Shown here: piece after piece, positions 48,907-59,991 of the stretch | How the letters are laid out: each line of letters begins with the position of its first letter | How positions within the stretch are numbered: position 1 is the stretch's first letter | Assembly (NCBI GenBank): GCA_022605955.1 | Contig: JAKCOZ010000225.1 | Coordinates: forward strand, 62,001 to 126,000 | Origin: Rallus limicola | Taxonomy: Eukaryota > Chordata > Aves > Gruiformes > Rallidae | Direction: 5' to 3' | Length of the DNA stretch: 64,000 nucleotides | Program-made: the position numbers and the translations under genes | The notes under the pieces: generated by a model | Databases searched by the model: none | What the model saw: the letters and a program-made list of their open reading frames with translations, nothing else | What the model was told of the DNA's origin: nothing

Positions 48907-50490
48907 GCCTTTCAGGCCTAGCTTCTTTACTTTGGGAGTTATTGCTGGACGTTTAGCATGTTTTGAACTGCAGTCTGCTAGGGCAGAGAAAAGCACCGTA
49001 GGAGGTTCCAGGCATGTTCCCTCTTTCCAGGCAAAGGAAAAGGCTGAGAGCCAAAGTGACAGGGTCTGCTCGTGTGTCCTGTTAGGAGGTTTCAGACGAG
49101 CTATGCCTTTCAGGCCTAGCTTCTTTACTTTGGGAGTTATTGCTGGACGTTTAGCATGTTGTGACCTGCAGTCTGCTAGGGCCGAGAAAAGCACCGTAGG
49201 AGGTTCCAGGCATGTTCCCTCTTTCCAGGCAAAGGAAAAGGCTGAGAGCCAAAGTGACAGGGTCTGCTCGTGTGTCCTGTTAGGAGGTTTCAGACGAGCT
49301 ATGCCTTTCAGGCCTAGCTTCTTTACTTTGGGAGTTATTGCTGGACGTTTAGCATGTTTTGAACTGCAGTCTGCTAGGGCCGAGAAAAGCACCGTAGGAG
49401 GTTCCAGGCATGTTCCCTCTTTCCAGGCAAAGGAAAAGGCTGAGAGCCAAAGTGACAGGGTCTGCTCGTGTGTCCTGTTAGGGGGTTTCAGACAAGCTAT
49501 GCCTTTCAGGCCTCGCTTCTTTACTTTGGGAGTTATTGCTGGACGTTTAGCATGTTTTGAACTGCAGTCTGCTAGGGCCGAGAAAAGCACCGTAGGAGGT
49601 TCCAGGCATGTTCCCTCTTTCCAGGCAAAGGAAAAGGCTGAGAGCCAAAGTGACAGGGTCTGCTCGTGTGTCCTGTTAGGAGGTTTCAGACAAGCTATGC
49701 CTTTCAGGCCTAGCTTCTTTACTTTGGGAGTTATTGCTGGACGTTTAGCATGTTTTGAACTGCAGTCTGCTAGGGCAGAGAAAAGCACCGTAGGAGGTTC
49801 CAGGCATGTTCCCTCTTTCCAGGCAAAGGAAAAGGCTGAGAGCCAAAGTGACAGGGTCTGCTCGTGTGTCCTGTTAGGAGGTTTCAGACGAGCTATGCCT
49901 TTCAGGCCTAGCTTCTTTACTTTGGGAGTTATTGCTGGACGTTTAGCATGTTGTGACCTGCAGTCTGCTAGGGCCGAGAAAAGCACCGTAGGAGGTTCCA
50001 GGCATGTTCCCTCTTTCCAGGCAAAGGAAAAGGCTGAGAGCCAAAGTGACAGGGTCTGCTCGTGTGTCCTGTTAGGAGGTTTCAGACGAGCTATGCCTTT
50101 CAGGCCTAGCTTCTTTACTTTGGGAGTTATTGCTGGACGTTTAGCATGTTTTGAACTGCAGTCTGCTAGGGCCGAGAAAAGCACCGTAGGAGGTTCCAGG
50201 CATGTTCCCTCTTTCCAGGCAAAGGAAAAGGCTGAGAGCCAAAGTGACAGGGTCTGCTCGTGTGTCCTGTTAGGGGGTTTCAGACAAGCTATGCCTTTCA
50301 GGCCTCGCTTCTTTACTTTGGGAGTTATTGCTGGACGTTTAGCATGTTTTGAACTGCAGTCTGCTAGGGCCGAGAAAAGCACCGTAGGAGGTTCCAGGCA
50401 TGTTCCCTCTTTCCAGGCAAAGGAAAAGGCTGAGAGCCAAAGTGACAGGGTCTGCTCGTGTGTCCTGTTAGGAGGTTTCAGACAAGCTAT
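48907..50490 (+). repeat. 4-monomer higher-order repeat, two tandem copies (792 bp each)
   Basis: Monomers 248-251 (48907-49698) and 252-255 (49699-50490) share this order: C79A with GACGAG end; T57G/A61C with GACGAG end; unit ending TTAGGGGGTTT; A14C unit. I saw no difference between the two copies by eye. It is one of the smallest HOR units in the window and probably a recent tandem block duplication. Confidence 0.85.
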
Positions 50491-53262
50491 GCCTTTCAGG
50501 CCTAGCTTCTTTACTTTGGGAGTTATTGCTGGACGTTTAGCATGTTTTGAACTGCAGTCTGCTAGGGCCGAGAAAAGCACCGTAGGAGGTTCCAGGCATG
50601 TTCCCTCTTTCCAGGCAAAGGAAAAGGCTGAGAGCCAAAGTGACAGGGTCTGCTCGTGTGTCCTGTTAGGAGGTTTCAGACGAGCTATGCCTTTCAGGCC
50701 TAGCTTCTTTACTTTGGGAGTTATTGCTGGACGTTTAGCATGTTTTGAACTGCAGTCTGCTAGGGCCGAGAAAAGCACCGTAGGAGGTTCCAGGCATGTT
50801 CCCTCTTTCCAGGCAAAGGAAAAGGCTGAGAGCCAAAGTGACAGGGTCTGCTCGTGTGTCCTGTTAGGAGGTTTCAGACGAGCTATGCCTTTCAGGCCTA
50901 GCTTCTTTACTTTGGGAGTTATTGCTGGACGTTTAGCATGTTTTGAACTCCAGTCTGCTAGGGCCGAGAAAAGCACCGTAGGATGTTCCAGGCATGTTCC
51001 CTCTTTCCAGGCAAAGGAAAAGGCTGAGAGCCAAAGTGACAGGGTCTGCTCGTGTGTCCTGTTAGGAGGTTTCAGACAAGCTATGCCTTTCAGGCCTAGC
51101 TTCTTTACTTTGGGAGTTATTGCTGGACGTTTAGTATGTTGTGACCTGCAGTCTGCTAGGGCCGAGAAAAGCACCGTAGGAGGTTCCAGGCATGTTCCCT
51201 CTTTCCAGGCAAAGGAAAAGGCTGAGAGCCAAAGTGACAGGGTCTGCTCGTGTGTCCTGTTAGGGGGTTTCAGACAAGCTATGCCTTTCAGGCCTAGCTT
51301 CTTTACTTTGGGAGTTATTGCTGGACGTTTAGCATGTTTTGAACTGCAGTCTGCTAGGGCCGAGAAAAGCACCGTAGGAGGTTCCAGGCATGTTCCCTCT
51401 TTCCAGGCAAAGGAAAAGGCTGAGAGCCAAAGTGAAAGGGTCTGCTCGTGTGTCCTGTTAGGAGGTTTCAGACAAGCTATGCCTTTCAGGCCTAGCTTCT
51501 TTACTTTGGGAGTTATGTCTGGACGTTTAGCATGTTTTGAACTGCAGTCTGCTAGGGCCGAGAAAAGCACCGTAGGAGGTTCCAGGCATGTTCCCTCTTT
51601 CCAGGCAAAGGAAAAGGCTGAGAGCCAAAGTGACAGGGTCTGCTCGTGTGTCCTGTTAGGAGGTTTCAGACAAGCTATGCCTTTCAGGCCTAGCTTCTTT
51701 ACTTTGGGAGTTATTGCTGGACGTTTAGCATGTTTTGAACTGCAGTCTGCTAGGGCCGAGAAAAGCACCGTAGGAGGTTCCAGGCATGTTCCCTCTTTCC
51801 AGGCAAAGGAAAAGGCTGAGAGCCAAAGTGACAGGGTCTGCTCGTGTGTCCTGTTAGGAGGTTTCAGACAAGCTATGCCTTTCAGGCCTAGCTTCTTTAC
51901 TTTGGGAGTTATGTCTGGACGTTTAGCATGTTTTGAACTGCAGTCTGCTAGGGCCGAGAAAAGCACCGTAGGAGGTTCCAGGCATGTTCCCTCTTTCCAG
52001 GCAAAGGAAAAGGCTGAGAGCCAAAGTGACAGGGTCTGCTCGTGTGTCCTGTTAGGAGGTTTCAGACAAGCTATGCCTTTCAGGCCTAGCTTCTTTACTT
52101 TGGGAGTTATTGCTGGACGTTTAGCATGTTTTGAACTGCAGTCTGCTAGGGCCGAGAAAAGCACCGTAGGAGGTTCCAGGCATGTTCCCTCTTTCCAGGC
52201 AAAGGAAAAGGCTGAGAGCCAAAGTGACAGGGTCTGCTCGTGTGTCCTGTTAGGAGGTTTCAGACAAGCTATGCCTTTCAGGCCTAGCTTCTTTACTTTG
52301 GGAGTTATTGCTGGACGTTTAGCATGTTTTGAACTGCAGTCTGCTAGGGCCGAGAAAAGCACCGTAGGAGGTTCCAGGCATGTTCCCTCTTTCCAGGCAA
52401 AGGAAAAGGCTGAGAGCCAAAGTGACAGGGTCTGCTCGTGTGTCCTGTTAGGAGGTTTCAGACAAGCTATGCCTTTCAGGCCTAGCTTCTTTACTTTGGG
52501 AGTTATGTCTGGACGTTTAGCATGTTTTGAACTGCAGTCTGCTAGGGCTGAGAAAAGCACCGTAGGAGGTTCCAGGCATGTTCCCTCTTTCCAGGCAAAG
52601 GAAAAGGCTGAGAGCCAAAGTGACAGGGTCTGCTCGTGTGTCCTGTTAGGAGGTTTCAGACAAGCTATGCCTTTCAGGCCTAGCTTCTTTACTTTGGGAG
52701 TTATTGCTGGACGTTTAGCATGTTTTGAACTGCAGTCTGCTAGGGCCGAGAAAAGCACCGTAGGAGGTTCCAGGCATGTTCCCTCTTTCCAGGCAAAGGA
52801 AAAGGCTGAGAGCCAAAGTGACAGGGTCTGCTCGTGTGTCCTGTTAGGAGGTTTCAGACAAGCTATGCCTTTCAGGCCTAGCTTCTTTACTTTGGGAGTT
52901 ATTGCTGGACGTTTAGCATGTTTTGAACTGCAGTCTGCTAGGGCCGAGAAAAGCACCGTAGGAGGTTCCAGGCATGTTCCCTCTTTCCAGGCAAAGGAAA
53001 AGGCTGAGAGCCAAAGTGACAGGGTCTGCTCGTGTGTCCTGTTAGGAGGTTTCAGACAAGCTATGCCTTTCAGGCCTAGCTTCTTTACTTTGGGAGTTAT
53101 TGCTGGACGTTTAGCATGTTTTGAACTGCAGTCTGCTAGGGCCGAGAAAAGCACCGTAGGAGGTTCCAGGCATGTTCCCTCTTTCCAGGCAAAGGAAAAG
53201 GCTGAGAGCCAAAGTGACAGGGTCTGCTCGTGTGTCCTGTTAGGAGGTTTCAGACAAGCTAT
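50491..53262 (+). repeat. Low-variation satellite stretch (monomers 256-269)
   Basis: After a few marked units (G98T with CTCCAG in 258; TTTAGTATG with T57G/A61C in 259; AGTGAAAGGG in 260), monomers become almost uniform. Swap units sit at 261, 263 and 266, and 262, 264, 265 and 267-269 look like exact consensus. No clear HOR phase can be seen because there are too few variants. Phase is still exactly 198 throughout. Confidence 0.8.
52669..52866 (+). repeat. Representative consensus monomer (monomer 267)
   Basis: This copy matches the majority base at every site I checked and serves as the reference. Landmarks by monomer position: StuI site AGGCCT at 8-13; CpGs at 44, 79, 91 and 165; PstI site CTGCAG at 62-67; purine-rich AGGAGG at 94-99 and again at 178-183; pyrimidine tract at 111-120 followed by CCAGG; purine-rich stretch 127-150. 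A quasi-palindrome spans the monomer junction from position 193 to position 17 of the next unit, with 10-base arms around a 3-base loop and one mismatch. Positions 93-108 and 177-192 match at 14 of 16 bases, a possible relic of an internal duplication. One frame on each strand has no stop codon, while the other frames contain stops such as the TAG triplets at 48-50 and 73-75. PstI or StuI should cut nearly every unit and give a 198-bp ladder. Confidence 0.9.
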
Positions 53263-53464
53263 GCCTTTCAGGCCTAGCTTCTTTACTTTGGGAGTTATTG
53301 CTGGACGTTTAGCATGTTTTGAACTGCAGTCTGCTAGGGCTGAGAAAAGCACCGTAGGAGGTTCCAGGCATGTTCCCTCTCTCTTTCCAGGCAAAGGAAA
53401 AGGCTGAGAGCCAAAGTGACAGGGTCTGCTCGTGTGTCCTGTTAGGAGGTTTCAGACAAGCTAT
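53263..53464 (+). repeat. 202-bp monomer with 4-base CTCT insertion
   Basis: Monomer 270 reads TTCCCTCTCTCTTTCCAGG where consensus has TTCCCTCTTTCCAGG. Four bases (CTCT) were added in the pyrimidine tract at about 53377-53384, as expected from replication slippage. This is the first length change in the window, after 269 monomers of exactly 198 bp, and the only insertion. It shifts both long open frames. C79T is also present. Confidence 0.92.
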
Positions 53465-54652
53465 GCCTTTCAGGCCTAGCTTCTTTACTTTGGGAGTTAT
53501 TGCTGGACGTTTAGCATGTTTTGAACTGCAGTCTGCTAGGGCCGAGAAAAGCACCGTAGGAGGTTCCAGGCATGTTCCCTCTTTCCAGGCAAAGGAAAAG
53601 GCTGAGAGCCAAAGTGACAGGGTCTGCTCGTGTGTCCTGTTAGGAGGTTTCAGACAAGCTATGCCTTTCAGGCCTAGCTTCTTTACTTTGGGAGTTATTG
53701 CTGGACGTTTAGCATGTTTTGAACTGCAGTCTGCTAGGGCCGAGAAAAGCACCGTAGGAGGTTCCAGGCATGTTCCCTCTTTCCAGGCAAAGGAAAAGGC
53801 TGAGAGCCAAAGTGACAGGGTCTGCTCGTGTGTCCTGTTAGGAGGTTTCAGACAAGCTATGCCTTTCAGGCCTAGCTTCTTTACTTTGGGAGTTATTGCT
53901 GGACGTTTAGCATGTTTTGAACTGCAGTCTGCTAGGGCCGAGAAAAGCACCGTAGGAGGTTCCAGGCATGTTCCCTCTTTCCAGGCAAAGGAAAAGGCTG
54001 AGAGCCAAAGTGACAGGGTCTGCTCGTGTGTCCTGTTAGGAGGTTTCAGACAAGCTATGCCTTTCAGGCCTCGCTTCTTTACTTTGGGAGTTATTGCTGG
54101 ACGTTTAGCATGTTTTGAACTGCAGTCTGCTAGGGCAGAGAAAAGCACCGTAGGAGGTTCCAGGCATGTTCCCTCTTTCCAGGCAAAGGAAAAGGCTGAG
54201 AGCCAAAGTGACAGGGTCTGCTCGTGTGTCCTGTTAGGAGGTTTCAGACAAGCTATGCCTTTCAGGCCTAGCTTCTTTACTTTGGGAGTTATGTCTGGAC
54301 GTTTAGCATGTTTTGAACTGCAGTCTGCTAGGGCTGAGAAAAGCACCGTAGGAGGTTCCAGGCATGTTCCCTCTTTCCAGGCAAAGGAAAAGGCTGAGAG
54401 CCAAAGTGACAGGGTCTGCTCGTGTGTCCTGTTAGGAGGTTTCAGACAAGCTATGCCTTTCAGGCCTAGCTTCTTTACTTTGGGAGTTATTGCTGGACGT
54501 TTAGCATGTTTTGAACTGCAGTCTGCTAGGGCCGAGAAAAGCACCGTAGGAGGTTCCAGGCATGTTCCCTCTTTCCAGGCAAAGGAAAAGGCTGAGAGCC
54601 AAAGTGACAGGGTCTGCTCGTGTGTCCTGTTAGGAGGTTTCAGACAAGCTAT
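53465..54652 (+). repeat. Near-consensus monomers 271-276
   Basis: Monomers 271-273 look like exact consensus. Monomer 274 has A14C and C79A, 275 the TG-to-GT swap with C79T, and 276 is consensus. All are 198 bp but lie 4 bases out of the original phase because of the upstream insertion. Units 275-279 form a version of the swap cassette seen from 48511. Confidence 0.8.
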
Positions 54653-54849
54653 GCCTTTCAGGCCTAGCTTCTTTACTTTGGGAGTTATTGCTGGACGTTT
54701 AGCATGTTTTGAACTGCAGTCTGCTAGGGCAGAGAAAAGCACCGTAGGAGGTTCCAGGCATGTTCCCTCTTTCCAGGCAAAGGAAAAGCTGAGAGCCAAA
54801 GTGACAGGGTCTGCTCGTGTGTCCTGTTAGGAGGTTTCAGACAAGCTAT
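54653..54849 (+). repeat. 197-bp monomer with 1-base deletion
   Basis: Monomer 277 reads GGAAAAGCTGAG where consensus has GGAAAAGGCTGAG, a loss of one G at about 54788-54789. It carries C79A. The deletion ends the plus-strand open frame in the next unit. I did not see this deletion in any other monomer. Confidence 0.9.
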
Positions 54850-55641
54850 GCCTTTCAGGCCTAGCTTCTTTACTTTGGGAGTTATTGCTGGACGTTTAGC
54901 ATGTTGTGACCTGCAGTCTGCTAGGGCCGAGAAAAGCACCGTAGGAGGTTCCAGGCATGTTCCCTCTTTCCAGGCAAAGGAAAAGGCTGAGAGCCAAAGT
55001 GACAGGGTCTGCTCGTGTGTCCTGTTAGGAGGTTTCAGACGAGCTATGCCTTTCAGGCCTAGCTTCTTTACTTTGGGAGTTATTGCTGGACGTTTAGCAT
55101 GTTTTGAACTGCAGTCTGCTAGGGCCGAGAAAAGCACCGTAGGAGGTTCCAGGCATGTTCCCTCTTTCCAGGCAAAGGAAAAGGCTGAGAGCCAAAGTGA
55201 CAGGGTCTGCTTGTGTGTCCTGTTAGGAGGTTTCAGACAAGCTATGCCTTTCAGGCCTAGCTTCTTTACTTTGGGAGTTATTGCTGGACGTTTAGCATGT
55301 TTTGAACTGCAGTCTGCTAGGGCCGAGAAAAGCACCGTAGGAGGTTCCAGGCATGTTCCCTCTTTCCAGGCAAAGGAAAAGGCTGAGAGCCAAAGTGACA
55401 GGGTCTGCTCGTGTGTCCTGTTAGGAGGTTTCAGACAAGCTATGCCTTTCAGGCCTAGCTTCTTTACTTTGGGAGTTATTGCTGGACGTTTAGCATGTTT
55501 TGAACTGCAGTCTGCTAGGGCCGAGAAAAGCACCGTAGGAGGTTCCAGGCATGTTCCCTCTTTCCAGGCAAAGGAAAAGGCTGAGAGCCAAAGTGACAGG
55601 GTCTGCTCGTGTGTCCTGTTAGGAGGTTTCAGACAAGCTAT
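54850..55641 (+). repeat. Monomers 278-281 linking to the 24-mer repeat
   Basis: Monomer 278 is T57G/A61C with a GACGAG end, 279 carries GCTTGTGTG (CpG to TpG at 165), and 280-281 look like consensus. They resemble units 304-305 before the second 24-mer copy but differ in the GACGAG/GACAAG end, so the strong duplication starts further right. Confidence 0.7.
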
Positions 55642-58017
55642 GCCTTTCAGGCCTAGCTTCTTTACTTTGGGAGTTATGTCTGGACGTTTAGCATGTTTTG
55701 AACTGCAGTCTGCTAGGGCTGAGAAAAGCACCGTAGGAGATTCCAGGCATGTTCCCTCTTTCCAGGCAAAGGAAAAGGCTGAGAGCCAAAGTGACAGGGT
55801 CTGCTCGTGTGTCCTGTTAGGAGGTTTCAGACAAGCTATGCCTTTCAGGCCTAGCTTCTTTACTTTGGGAGTTATTGCTGGACGTTTAGCATGTTTTGAA
55901 CTGCAGTCTGCTAGGGCCGAGAAAAGCACCGTAGGAGGTTCCAGGCATGTTCCCTCTTTCCAGGCAAAGGAAAAGGCTGAGAGCCAAAGTGACAGGGTCT
56001 GCTCGTGTGTCCTGTTAGGAGGTTTCAGACAAGCTATGCCTTTCAGGCCTAGCTTCTTTACTTTGGGAGTTATTGCTGGACGTTTAGCATGTTTTGAACT
56101 GCAGTCTGCTAGGGCAGAGAAAAGCACCGTAGGAGGTTCCAGGCATGTTCCCTCTTTCCAGGCAAAGGAAAAGGCTGAGAGCCAAAGTGACAGGGTCTGC
56201 TCGTGTGTCCTGTTAGGAGGTTTCAGACAAGCTATGCCTTTCAGGCCTAGCTTCTTTACTTTGGGAGTTATTGCTGGACGTTTAGCATGTTGTGACCTGC
56301 AGTCTGCTAGGGCCGAGAAAAGCACCGTAGGAGGTTCCAGGCATGTTCCCTCTTTCCAGGCAAAGGAAAAGGCTGAGAGCCAAAGTGACAGGGTCTGCTC
56401 GTGTGTCCTGTTAGGAGGTTTCAGACGAGCTATGCCTTTCAGGCCTAGCTTCTTTACTTTGGGAGTTATTGCTGGACGTTTAGCATGTTTTGAACTGCAG
56501 TCTGCTAGGGCCGAGAAAAGCACCGTAGGAGGTTCCAGGCATGTTCCCTCTTTCCAGGCAAAGGAAAAGGCTGAGAGCCAAAGTGACAGGGTCTGCTCGT
56601 GTGTCCTGTTAGGGGGTTTCAGACAAGCTATGCCTTTCAGGCCTAGCTTCTTTACTTTGGGAGTTATTGCTGGACGTTTAGCATGTTTTGAACTGCAGTC
56701 TGCTAGGGCCGAGAAAAGCACCGTAGGAGGTTCCAGGCATGTTCCCTCTTTCCAGGCAAAGGAAAAGGCTGAGAGCCAAAGTGACAGGGTCTGCTCGTGT
56801 GTCCTGTTAGGAGGTTTCAGACAAGCTATGCCTTTCAGGCCTAGCTTCTTTACTTTGGGAGTTATTGCTGGACGTTTAGCATGTTTTGAACTGCAGTCTG
56901 CTAGGGCCGAGAAAAGCACCGTAGGAGGTTCCAGGCATGTTCCCTCTTTCCAGGCAAAGGAAAAGGCTGAGAGCCAAAGTGACAGGGTCTGCTCGTGTGT
57001 CCTGTTAGGAGGTTTCAGACGAGCTATGCCTTTCAGGCCTAGCTTCTTTACTTTGGGAGTTATTGCTGGACGTTTAGCATGTTTTGAATTGCAGTCTGCT
57101 AGGGCCGAGAAAAGCACCGTAGGAGGTTCCAGGCATGTTCCCTCTTTCCAGGCAAAGGAAAAGGCTGAGAGCCAAAGTGACAGGGTCTGCTCGTGTGTCC
57201 TGTTAGGAGGTTTCAGACGAGCTATGCCTTTCAGGCCTAGCTTCTTTACTTTGGGAGTTATTGCTGGACGTTTAGCATGTTTTGAACTCCAGTCTGCTAG
57301 GGCAGAGAAAAGCACCTTAGGAGGTTCCAGGCATGTTCCCTCTTTCCAGGCAAAGGAAAAGGCTGAGAGTCAAAGTGACAGGGTCTGCTCGTGTGTCCTG
57401 TTAGGAGGTTTCAGACAAGCTATGCCTTTCAGGCCTAGCTTCTTTACTTTGGGAGTTATTGCTGGACGTTTAGCATGTTTTGAACTGCAGTCTGCTAGGG
57501 CCGAGAAAAGCACCGTAGGAGGTTCCAGGCATGTTCCCTCTTTCCAGGCAAAGGAAAAGGCTGAGAGCCAAAGTGACAGGGTCTGCTCGTGTGTCCTGTT
57601 AGGAGGTTTCAGACAAGCTATGCCTTTCAGGCCTAGCTTCTTTACTTTGGGAGTTATTGCTGGACGTTTAGCATGTTTTAAACTGCAGTCTGCTAGGGCC
57701 GAGAAAAGCACCGTAGGAGGTTCCAGGCATGTTCCCTCTTTCCAGGCAAAGGAAAAGGCTGAGAGCCAAAGTGACAGGGTCTGCTCGTGTGTCCTGTTAG
57801 GAGGTTTCAGACAAGCTATGCCTTTCAGGCCTAGCTTCTTTACTTTGGGAGTTATTGCTGGACGTTTAGCATGTTTTGAACTCCAGTCTGCTAGGGCCGA
57901 GAAAAGCACCGTAGTGGGTTCCAGGCATGTTCCCTCTTTCCAGGCAAAGGAAAAGGCTGAGAGCCAAAGTGACAGGGTCTGCTCGTGTGTCCTGTTAGGA
58001 GGTTTCAGACAAGCTAT

Positions 58018-59004
58018 GCCTTTCAGGCCTCGCTCTTTACTTTGGGAGTTATTGCTGGACGTTTAGCATGTTTTGAACTGCAGTCTGCTAGGGCCGAGAA
58101 AAGCACCGTAGGAGGTTCCAGGCATGTTCCCTCTTTCCAGGCAAAGGAAAAGGCTGAGAGCCAAAGTGACAGGGTCTGCTCGTGTGTCCTGTTAGGAGGT
58201 TTCAGACAAGCTATGCCTTTCAGGCCTAGCTTCTTTACTTTGGGAGTTATTGCTGGACGTTTAGCATGTTGTGACCTGCAGTCTGCTAGGGCCGAGAAAA
58301 GCACCGTAGGAGGTTCCAGGCATGTTCCCTCTTTCCAGGCAAAGGAAAAGGCTGAGAGCCAAAGTGACAGGATCTGCTCGTGTGTCCTGTTAGGAGGTTT
58401 CAGACAAGCTATGCCTTTCAGGCCTAGCTTCTTTACTTTGGGAGTTATTGCTGGACGTTTAGCATGTTTGGACTGCAGTCTGCTAGGGCCGAGAAAAGCA
58501 CCGTAGGAGGTTCCAGGCATGTTCCCTCTTTCCAGGCAAAGGAAAAGGCTGAGAGCCAAAGTGACAGGGTCTGCTCGTGTGTCCTGTCAGGAGGTTTCAG
58601 ACAAGTTATGCCTTTCAGGCCTAGCTTCTTTACTTTGGGAGTTATTGCTGGACGTTTAGCATGTTGTGACCTGCAGTCTGCTAGGGCCGAGAAAAGCACC
58701 GTAGGAGGTTCCAGGCATGTTCCCTCTTTCCAGGCAAAGGAAAAGGCTGAGAGCCAAAGTGACAGGGTCTGCTCGTGTGTCCTGTTAGGGGGTTTCAGAC
58801 AAGCTATGCCTTTCAGGCCTAGCTTCTTTACTTTGGGAGTTATTGCTGGACGTTAACATGTTTTGAACTGCAGTCTGCTAGGGCCGAGAAAAGCACCGTA
58901 GTGGGTTCCAGGCATGTTCCCTCTTTCCAGGCAAAGGAAAAGGCTGAGAGCCAAAGTGACAGGGTCTGCTCGTGTGTCCTGTTAGGAGGTTTCAGACAAG
59001 CTAT
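58018..59004 (+). repeat. 5-monomer repeat with three 1-base deletions, copy 1 (987 bp)
   Basis: Monomers 294-298. Unit 1 has A14C and CGCTCTTTAC (one T lost near 58034). Unit 2 has T57G/A61C and CAGGATCTG. Unit 3 has CATGTTTGGACTG (one base lost near 58469) and a GTCAGG end with CAAGTTATG. Unit 4 has T57G/A61C and TTAGGGGG. Unit 5 has ACGTTAACATG (one base lost near 58855, creating a HpaI site GTTAAC) plus GTAGTGGG. Total 990 minus 3. The GTAGTGGG of unit 5 matches monomer 293 just before the block, suggesting an exchange there. Confidence 0.9.
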
Positions 59005-59991
59005 GCCTTTCAGGCCTCGCTCTTTACTTTGGGAGTTATTGCTGGACGTTTAGCATGTTTTGAACTGCAGTCTGCTAGGGCCGAGAAAAGCACCGTAGGA
59101 GGTTCCAGGCATGTTCCCTCTTTCCAGGCAAAGGAAAAGGCTGAGAGCCAAAGTGACAGGGTCTGCTCGTGTGTCCTGTTAGGAGGTTTCAGACAAGCTA
59201 TGCCTTTCAGGCCTAGCTTCTTTACTTTGGGAGTTATTGCTGGACGTTTAGCATGTTTTGAACTGCAGTCTGCTAGGGCCGAGAAAAGCACCGTAGGAGG
59301 TTCCAGGCATGTTCCCTCTTTCCAGGCAAAGGAAAAGGCTGAGAGCCAAAGTGACAGGATCTGCTCGTGTGTCCTGTTAGGAGGTTTCAGACAAGCTATG
59401 CCTTTCAGGCCTAGCTTCTTTACTTTGGGAGTTATTGCTGGACGTTTAGCATGTTTGGACTGCAGTCTGCTAGGGCCGAGAAAAGCACCGTAGGAGGTTC
59501 CAGGCATGTTCCCTCTTTCCAGGCAAAGGAAAAGGCTGAGAGCCAAAGTGACAGGGTCTGCTCGTGTGTCCTGTCAGGAGGTTTCAGACAAGTTATGCCT
59601 TTCAGGCCTAGCTTCTTTACTTTGGGAGTTATTGCTGGACGTTTAGCATGTTGTGACCTGCAGTCTGCTAGGGCCGAGAAAAGCACCGTAGGAGGTTCCA
59701 GGCATGTTCCCTCTTTCCAGGCAAAGGAAAAGGCTGAGAGCCAAAGTGACAGGGTCTGCTCGTGTGTCCTGTTAGGGGGTTTCAGACAAGCTATGCCTTT
59801 CAGGCCTAGCTTCTTTACTTTGGGAGTTATTGCTGGACGTTAACATGTTTTGAACTGCAGTCTGCTAGGGCCGAGAAAAGCACTGTAGGAGGTTCCAGGC
59901 ATGTTCCCTCTTTCCAGGCAAAGGAAAAGGCTGAGAGCCAAAGTGACAGGGTCTGCTCGTGTGTCCTGTTAGGAGGTTTCAGACAAGCTAT
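59005..59991 (+). repeat. 5-monomer repeat with three 1-base deletions, copy 2 (987 bp)
   Basis: Monomers 299-303 repeat copy 1 with the same three deletions (near 59021, 59456 and 59842). Unit 2 is a consensus-type TTTTGAACT unit instead of T57G/A61C, and unit 5 has CACTGTAGGAGG instead of the GTAGTGGG change. Those replacements inside an otherwise matching block look like conversion from other monomers after the duplication. Confidence 0.9.

Noticed and set aside
52758..52776. RNA polymerase III B-box-like GGTTCCAGG (possible tRNA/SINE origin)
   Set aside because: It matches only the first part of the B-box, and no A-box at a suitable distance or tRNA-like fold was seen.
52779..52795. Pyrimidine tract plus CAGG as a 3' splice acceptor
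   Set aside because: The motif fits an acceptor, but I see no good paired donor and no exon-like unique sequence. It is repeated in every satellite unit.
52765..52842. AGGAGG followed by ATG at about 8 bases spacing, like a bacterial ribosome binding site with a 23-codon frame, in every unit
   Set aside because: The array is eukaryotic satellite by organisation and CpG pattern, so a Shine-Dalgarno match is coincidental. The small frame has no recognisable product.
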